Positions 4,503-9,440 of a DNA stretch of 9,440 bases are shown here, one piece after another. Numbering within the stretch: position 1 is the first letter of the stretch; the number at the start of each line of letters is the position of its first letter. A program made the position numbers and the translations under genes. This stretch comes from Candidatus Krumholzibacteriota bacterium (GTDB lineage: Bacteria > Krumholzibacteriota > Krumholzibacteriia > Krumholzibacteriales > Krumholzibacteriaceae). The notes below the pieces were generated by a model. The model worked only from the letters and a program-made list of their open reading frames with translations. It did no database searches and was not told where the DNA came from. The stretch lies in contig DAOVNN010000090.1 of NCBI GenBank assembly GCA_030630165.1, positions 1-9,440 of the forward strand. The letters run 5' to 3'.

Positions 4503-6440
4503 GTGAGCACCAGTGACGGCGCCCTCGCAAGGGAACTTGCCGCGAAGATCCACGTCCTGGGAGAAGAGAAGGGCAGCTTCATCAGCGATCGCGACGAGAT
4601 ATTCAAGCTTGCCCTCAGAGACAAGATCACGATCGAGACACGGGGGACCGATGATGCTCTCGACAGCTTCGGCAGCCCTGCCTACGTGACGAAGAAGACG
4701 AGCCGCTCGGCGGCGATGACCGAGATCTTCTTCGGCGACCCGGATGAGCGGCAGCAGAAGATCCTCCAGGGAGCGTTCGAATATCTCGAAAGACATATCG
4801 AAGCTGGCGGCAAGCTCCTGGTCATGGACAAGTTGATGGGCCTGCATCCCGAGCACTCTCACCACTGCAGGACGATCATCACCCCCGATTACGCCCGGAT
4901 GCTCGTGATGTGGGACAAGCTGATCTTCGATATTCCCGCGAAACGCGAGGGAAAGGACCCCGACCAGATCCAGGTAATGATCCCCGAATGGGAAGATCAC
5001 GCCGAAAAGACAGACCTCCCGCCTGTAAGCATCCTGGTCGACGCCGACAACAGGGCGACATGGGCCCTGGGCAGCGATTACTTCGGGGAGGTCAAGAAGG
5101 GCCACCTGCGGATGGCGATGTACCGCGAGAAGATTCTCATGAAAGAGGGCAAGGGCGGCGGCCTCGGGATTCATGCCGGAGGAAAGCTTATCAGGGCGAG
5201 AGACGAGGCCAGCGGCGAGCTCGTCGAAAAGGGCGCGATATTCTTCGGCCTGAGCGGGACGGGGAAGACGACCCTTTCTGTCCACCACTTCTGGCTCGAC
5301 CCGGAGAAGGGCGAGTCGGTCGTGATAAGACAAGACGATTTCTTCGCCCTTTCCCCCGACGCACAGGCGTTCGGCACCGAGGACAATGCGTATATCAAGA
5401 CCGAAGGCCTCGAGGGCGAGGGCCAGCCTCTTCTTTTCGCCGGCGCGACAAGTCCCAACGCGGCTCTCGAGAATGTCTACGTCGATCCGGAGACACGTGA
5501 AGTCGATTTTTTCAGGTACGATCATCCCTTCGTTCCGGGGGGCAAGTGCCTCAACGGACGCGGCATCGTGATTCGCAGGGAGCTCGAATTCACCGACGAC
5601 GAGGTCGACCTCGACCATGTGGACATGGTCTTTTTTATAACAAGACGCGAGACGATCGTTCCGCCGCTCGCCAGACTCAACACTGAGCAGGCAGCGGCCT
5701 TCTTCATGCTCGGCGAGTCGATTCTCACCTCCGCCGCCGATCCGACGAAGGCGGGCCAGTCTGTCCGATCGGTCGGAACCAATCCCTTCATCGTCGGTTC
5801 GGAGGGCGAGGAGGGGAGTATCTTCTACGATATCTTGAAAAAGAACCCCGGAATCCAGTGCTTTCTCTTCAACACGGGCGGCTTCGGAGGCAGGCAGGTC
5901 GATGTCGAGAGAGAGCCTCTTTCCAATCCCGGGGCGATGGAGATCCTGCGCCGGTACCTCGGCGGCTTCTGGCACCTCGACAAGGGACTGGGCATAAAGA
6001 GAGAGCTGTCTGACGGGACGGAGGAATGGTTTCGCGTAAACCAGGTCCGTTTCGAGCTGATCGACCACGGTGAAACGCGTCTGGCGATGAAGGAAGATAT
6101 CGAGAGTGTCTTCGAGGACATCGAGAACGGCAGGAAGAGCGCCGGGGATTACGAACTGGTCAAGACGTACTGCCTCGCCGGCCAGAAGATCCGGATCCAG
6201 GATTCCGCCGCCCTGATCAGGGAGGTCGCCCGCGGAAGGGTTGCGTGGACCACGGAAGACTACTGGGGATACGAGGTGCCGACAGAGGTGCCCGGACTCG
6301 ACCTGCACAGGTTCGACGAGCACCGGTACTATCACGACGGCGAGATCAGGAAGCTGAAGGACCAGCTGAAGGAAGAACGCCTGGAGTGGCTCCACTCCTT
6401 CGATGATCTCGATCCTGAGATAAGGGATATATTCGGGTAG
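4503..6440 (+). CDS. pckA: Divergent ATP-type phosphoenolpyruvate carboxykinase
   Basis: PEP carboxykinase interconverts oxaloacetate + ATP and PEP + CO2 + ADP in the cytoplasm. Evidence is the P-loop GLSGTGKTTLS (249-259), diagnostic for the ATP class, preceded by YFGEVKK (193-199) and GIHA with H224. These match the Tyr, Lys and Mn-binding His of known enzymes (YxGExKK and MHCSAN regions). Later landmarks are LENVYVD (322-328), VPPLARL (386-392, cf. LPPVSRL) and EVPTEVPGLD (591-600, cf. the IPTELPGVD segment). Three things differ from the classical ~540-residue enzyme. The Mg/Mn kinase-2 motif DDEHGW is replaced by QDDFFAL (D278, D279). The DAFGVLPP loop reads RRETIVPP. About 85-100 extra residues lie between ~470 and 580, giving 645 in total. 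The GTG start sits 21 bases after citF, so the gene is in the same operon and would consume the oxaloacetate released by citrate lyase. Class assignment is firm; substrate and nucleotide specificity are inferred. Confidence 0.88.
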   Translation: MSTSDGALARELAAKIHVLGEEKGSFISDRDEIFKLALRDKITIETRGTDDALDSFGSPAYVTKKTSRSAAMTEIFFGDPDERQQKILQGAFEYLERHIEAGGKLLVMDKLMGLHPEHSHHCRTIITPDYARMLVMWDKLIFDIPAKREGKDPDQIQVMIPEWEDHAEKTDLPPVSILVDADNRATWALGSDYFGEVKKGHLRMAMYREKILMKEGKGGGLGIHAGGKLIRARDEASGELVEKGAIFFGLSGTGKTTLSVHHFWLDPEKGESVVIRQDDFFALSPDAQAFGTEDNAYIKTEGLEGEGQPLLFAGATSPNAALENVYVDPETREVDFFRYDHPFVPGGKCLNGRGIVIRRELEFTDDEVDLDHVDMVFFITRRETIVPPLARLNTEQAAAFFMLGESILTSAADPTKAGQSVRSVGTNPFIVGSEGEEGSIFYDILKKNPGIQCFLFNTGGFGGRQVDVEREPLSNPGAMEILRRYLGGFWHLDKGLGIKRELSDGTEEWFRVNQVRFELIDHGETRLAMKEDIESVFEDIENGRKSAGDYELVKTYCLAGQKIRIQDSAALIREVARGRVAWTTEDYWGYEVPTEVPGLDLHRFDEHRYYHDGEIRKLKDQLKEERLEWLHSFDDLDPEIRDIFG

Positions 6441-6450
6441 GCTCTTTCCA

Positions 6451-6460
6451 GGGGGGGGGG
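6451..6460 (+). repeat. Ten-G homopolymer just before the lyase start codon
   Basis: Ten consecutive G residues occupy the 22-base gap between the pckA stop (6440) and the ATG at 6463, and are separated from that ATG by only two bases (CA). The tract replaces a normal Shine-Dalgarno sequence. G-runs of this length slip during replication, so the ribosome-binding spacing could vary between cells. The tract lies outside the coding frame, so length changes would tune translation rather than shift the frame. Confidence 0.7.
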
Positions 6461-6462
6461 CA

Positions 6463-9009
6463 ATGACACATCCCGTCACCAGGTTTCTGGTAGTTGCGGC
6501 CCTGTTTTTTCTGGCAGGGGATGCTGTTGCGGGGGGTCAGCGCAACACATCCTGTCTCAGAGAGAAATTCGACCTTAGTTCAGTTATCGACCTGGACACG
6601 CTCCCGTTCGAGGCGGCACGTGAACTTCTCGAAAAAGGAGATCCGGCCTCGGCCGAAAGCCAGATTCTTTCTTACTTCATGGGGAAACACGAATCGTACA
6701 CCCTGTCCAGCCTGGGAAAATGTCCGGACGCCGTTGAGAGGGCGGACGGAATACTCAAGAACAAGTACAGGTTCTGGATACATGACGAATATGAACTGCC
6801 AGAAGACCTCAAGTGGAATGAAAATCCCCCAGCCTCAGCTAACTGGGCATATTATCTGTTGAGCTTCGAGTTTTTGTGGATACTCAACGAGGCTTACCTG
6901 GAGACCGGAAACAAAGCGTACCTTGAAAAGGGTAGAGGGCTGATCGAGGATTTCGCGCAGGACAGTCTCAATCCGCATTCCCTTCCCGGCCGGAATATCT
7001 GGTATGACCATCCTGTCTCGAACCGGCTTGTATACCTCGTTGACTATTGGTTCCTTTATCATTCGGCCTGCAGCCCTACACCAGAATTCACATCTCTAAT
7101 GATCGAGCTTCTATGGAGACACGCCAGGTTTTTAATGACTCCGGGCAATTACAATTTAAAGACAAACCATGGCCTCTTCAGCTGCCTGGCGCTTGAGAGG
7201 TTGGCCCTTGCCCTTCCCGAAATGGCAGAATCGGAGGAGTTCCTCGAATACTCGATTGCTCGCTTCAAGAAGCAACTCGAGGACAATTTCGACAAAGACG
7301 GTGTTCACAGAGAGTATTCGCCGTGGTATCAGGTATGGATTGCGGGACTCCTGAAGGTATATGCCGAGGACTGCGGGCGTAACGGTGTGCAGCTACCTGG
7401 AACCTGCATCGAATATATAGATACAATCGTGGAAGTCTGCGGCCACTTTTTTCATCCTGACTGGACGATAGCACTTTTCGGAGACTCCGACCTTTATCTG
7501 ACGGAAAAGATGATGGACATGGTCATGGAAAGCCACCCGTGGCTGAAGTTCATCGGGACAAGGGGGAGCGAAGGCGAAATGCCTGCGGCTGGTTCCACCG
7601 GGTTGACAGGGTCGCATATATATATAATGCGGAGTGGATGGGGCGAGAGGAGATCATGTGAAGACGAGAGCTGCCTGATGGCCTTTTTTACTCCAAAGGC
7701 ATCAAACCACGATCATGAGGATCTTATGGGATTCGAGTTGTACTCAAAAGGCGCAAAATGGATCACTGATCTGGGCAGATACAATTACAATTATAAGTCA
7801 GAAGAAAGAAAGTATGTCGTTTCGAAAGAAGCGCATAATGTGGTTATACCCTTCAAATTCGTGACCCCTGCAGAAAACCGGGCGACAAAACCGCCGATTA
7901 CTCCGGGGAGCAGATACAGACCTAAAAATGAAAATCGATCAACGAAAAACTCGCGCGGTCAGACATACGGGGGCAATCTCGAATCCGAACTGAACAGGAT
8001 CTCACGGGAAACAGACCCGGGGAAGAAAGTAGATGCGTACAGGGTGTTGCTGGAGGCGGCAGAAGGCGACGACGCAATACGCATAAAGGTTACACTCGCT
8101 TTCGTTCTTGCAGAAGAACTGGGTGACAGTGAAGCAGCAGCTGTTCAATTGAATGACATTATCAGGGATTCGACAAATAAGGAGCATGTTGCTCTTGCCA
8201 GGCAGTACCTTGCTGTCATAGACGGGCCTCAGGACGAGTCGGTAAAGATCGAGGAGGGCCCAAAGAGAGAAATCTCTCCCCCGGGCGACAATAAAAGATC
8301 GAGCAGGCACAGTGTTGTTGAAGCAAAGACGGAATTAAGAGAAATCAGGCCTCCTTCCGGGGCGGGCCCCAAGGTTCTTACGTGGATATCAAATCCGAAA
8401 TTCGATTATTTAGAAGGATGCATGCGGTATGAACGGGGACGCTTCTTTCATAACAGAGCAATCCTGTTTATAAAGCCGTTTTACTTTCTGGTGGTGGACA
8501 GGTTTTTCTCAAAGGAAAAAATTCATCTCAGGCAACTATTTCATTTTCCGCCGGATGTGTCCGTAGTGGGCAAAGGTGACTCCGAGTACATTCTTGAAGC
8601 GCTACAAGGGCAGTCCTGCATCATGAAAGAGATTAAACCTACTTCGGTTAATAAAGCCGAAATCATCAGGGGGAGAACAGAACCCGGGTATCAAGGATGG
8701 TATTCGGGTACTTTCGGCAATTTTGTCCCTGCAGCGGTGCTGCAGAACCAACTGACTTTTCTCAATGAAGCATATGTCATATACCTGTTTGTACCTACGG
8801 GACACAGAAATCCAGAGACTTTCAATATTTCGGTCGATGAAAATGGGCTGTCAGAGTTTTCGAATAAACCGACGCGGCAGTTGCGACTGGAAATAGTTAC
8901 GCCACGGCAGAAGATAAAGATCAACTACACGCCCACTGCCAGATTCCTTGATTTTAAAGCGCCTGAAATCGGCACACCGCAGATAGACATCAGAAAAACT
9001 CGAAGATAA
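6463..9009 (+). CDS. Secreted heparinase II/III-family polysaccharide lyase with internal helical insert
   Basis: An 848-residue exported protein of the heparinase II/III-like lyase superfamily, which cleaves uronic-acid polysaccharides by beta-elimination. Residues 1-23 form a Sec signal peptide (hydrophobic FLVVAALFFLAG, cleavage after AVA, 21-23). The alpha/alpha-toroid (~40-350) carries NLKTNHG (231-237; N235/H236), DGVHREYSPWYQ (279-290; probable catalytic Y285) and FGDSD (339-343). The C-terminal beta domain begins with SNHDHEDLMGFELYSKG (414-430; catalytic-type His), then TDLGRYNYN, and RKYVVSKEAHNVV (449-461), close to the family pattern. It is then interrupted at ~466-636 by a hydrophilic stretch containing a helical, TPR-like segment (~505-585), before resuming at WISNPKFDYLEGCMRYERGRFF (from 641) and LRQLFHF (689-695). 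No anchor or sorting signal is visible at the C-terminus, so a periplasmic or secreted location is likely. Base composition is AT-richer than upstream genes. The substrate (alginate, heparinoid or exopolysaccharide) cannot be read from sequence. The ATG at 6463 is the only start after an in-frame stop at 6421. Confidence 0.85.
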   Translation: MTHPVTRFLVVAALFFLAGDAVAGGQRNTSCLREKFDLSSVIDLDTLPFEAARELLEKGDPASAESQILSYFMGKHESYTLSSLGKCPDAVERADGILKNKYRFWIHDEYELPEDLKWNENPPASANWAYYLLSFEFLWILNEAYLETGNKAYLEKGRGLIEDFAQDSLNPHSLPGRNIWYDHPVSNRLVYLVDYWFLYHSACSPTPEFTSLMIELLWRHARFLMTPGNYNLKTNHGLFSCLALERLALALPEMAESEEFLEYSIARFKKQLEDNFDKDGVHREYSPWYQVWIAGLLKVYAEDCGRNGVQLPGTCIEYIDTIVEVCGHFFHPDWTIALFGDSDLYLTEKMMDMVMESHPWLKFIGTRGSEGEMPAAGSTGLTGSHIYIMRSGWGERRSCEDESCLMAFFTPKASNHDHEDLMGFELYSKGAKWITDLGRYNYNYKSEERKYVVSKEAHNVVIPFKFVTPAENRATKPPITPGSRYRPKNENRSTKNSRGQTYGGNLESELNRISRETDPGKKVDAYRVLLEAAEGDDAIRIKVTLAFVLAEELGDSEAAAVQLNDIIRDSTNKEHVALARQYLAVIDGPQDESVKIEEGPKREISPPGDNKRSSRHSVVEAKTELREIRPPSGAGPKVLTWISNPKFDYLEGCMRYERGRFFHNRAILFIKPFYFLVVDRFFSKEKIHLRQLFHFPPDVSVVGKGDSEYILEALQGQSCIMKEIKPTSVNKAEIIRGRTEPGYQGWYSGTFGNFVPAAVLQNQLTFLNEAYVIYLFVPTGHRNPETFNISVDENGLSEFSNKPTRQLRLEIVTPRQKIKINYTPTARFLDFKAPEIGTPQIDIRKTRR

Positions 9010-9024
9010 TCAGACGTGCAGTTC

Positions 9025-9440
9025 CTAGAACAGAGTGTGAATACCGATGGTCCACCTCGGGGCCCACTTCTCGTCCTCGCCCGAGAGCTCCGGATGGCTG
9101 AGCCACAGCGGCGCCTCCGCCTTGATGACCCAGATCTTGATCCCGACGCCGAAATCCTGGAACCACGAATCGAAATACGCATGGCCGAGACTCGCCGCGA
9201 GTTCGGACGGCAGGGCCTCGAGCGGTCTCGTGTCGAGGACCGTACCGGCGTCGTAGAAGAGATAGAGCTGTCGGTCCTTCAATGTTCTCTTCAGGAAGCG
9301 GGGCACCCAGAAGGGCAGGCCCAGCTCGGTGTTCACCGCTAACGACCTCTTGAAGGCGTAGTCACCATCGAAGTAACCCCTGAGGTTGGAGTTCCCCGGA
9401 AGGACCCAGTTATTGTAATAGTCCTCGGGGAAGGCGCCGA
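9025..9440 (-). CDS. Outer-membrane beta-barrel protein, C-terminal part (Omp85/surface-antigen-like)
   Basis: The minus-strand frame is open from the window edge to a TAG at 9025-9027, giving the last 137 residues of a longer protein whose start lies outside; a GTG at 9336 is internal. The fragment includes PGNSNLRGYFDGDYAF, which resembles the NxLRGY segment found in Omp85/BamA-type barrels and related surface antigens. It is followed by alternating strands such as SLAVNTELGLPFW and RQLYLFYDAG. It ends WTIGIHTLF: alternating hydrophobic residues with a terminal phenylalanine, the signal recognised by the BAM machinery for barrel insertion. The final strands (FGVGIKIWVIKAEAPLWL) also look like barrel strands. 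It converges on the lyase gene with a 15-base gap. The N-terminal domain (POTRA, peptidase, patatin or other) is not visible, so the specific function is unknown. Confidence 0.7.
   Translation of the reverse strand, partial: GAFPEDYYNNWVLPGNSNLRGYFDGDYAFKRSLAVNTELGLPFWVPRFLKRTLKDRQLYLFYDAGTVLDTRPLEALPSELAASLGHAYFDSWFQDFGVGIKIWVIKAEAPLWLSHPELSGEDEKWAPRWTIGIHTLF

Noticed and set aside
3996..6479. An 827-codon open frame on the minus strand opposite citF and pckA
   Set aside because: It lies antisense to two confidently identified enzymes, has no recognisable domain, and long antisense frames are expected opposite GC-rich coding DNA with strong codon bias.
9010..9024. A terminator between the convergent lyase and barrel genes
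   Set aside because: The gap is 15 bases, and the only nearby symmetry (GTTC-CTA-GAAC) is too small and has no T-run.

Overview
The window is about 9.4 kb of moderately GC-rich bacterial DNA. The last gene encodes an outer-membrane barrel protein, so the organism is probably Gram-negative (diderm). It carries central-carbon enzymes in uncommon forms: a fused citrate lyase gamma-beta subunit and a divergent, enlarged ATP-type PEP carboxykinase. Together these suggest a poorly characterised lineage rather than a familiar model genus. I cannot name the taxon from sequence alone.

Layout: (1) Positions 1-1100, plus strand, hold the C-terminal ~365 residues of pyruvate kinase. (2) Positions 1101-1716 are a 616-base non-coding stretch. 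It contains a long-range inverted repeat, a perfect DnaA-box-like 9-mer, a GC hairpin, a sigma-54-like element, a strong intrinsic terminator (1495-1524), a weak sigma-70-like promoter and a perfect 20-base palindrome. I could not match it to a known RNA family. (3) Positions 1717-6440, plus strand, are a tight three-gene run: a citD-citE fusion, citF (4-base ATGA overlap) and a pckA-type gene (21-base gap). (4) Positions 6463-9009, plus strand, 22 bases after pckA, encode a secreted heparinase II/III-type polysaccharide lyase. It is visibly AT-richer than its neighbours, starts right after a run of ten G, and carries a ~170-residue helical/low-complexity insertion inside its C-terminal domain. 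(5) From 9025 to past the window end, minus strand, lies the C-terminus of an outer-membrane beta-barrel protein, convergent with the lyase.

Working together: citrate lyase (alpha CitF, beta CitE, gamma CitD) would split citrate into acetate and oxaloacetate. PEP carboxykinase would turn oxaloacetate and ATP into PEP and CO2, or run in reverse. Pyruvate kinase, encoded just upstream but as a separate unit, would make pyruvate and ATP from PEP. This is a coherent citrate/oxaloacetate-to-pyruvate module. The usual citrate lyase accessory genes (citC, citX, citG) are not in the window. The points most worth following up are the altered prosthetic-group site in the CitD part, the remodelled PEPCK, the lyase with its internal insert and G10 leader, and the structured intergenic region.
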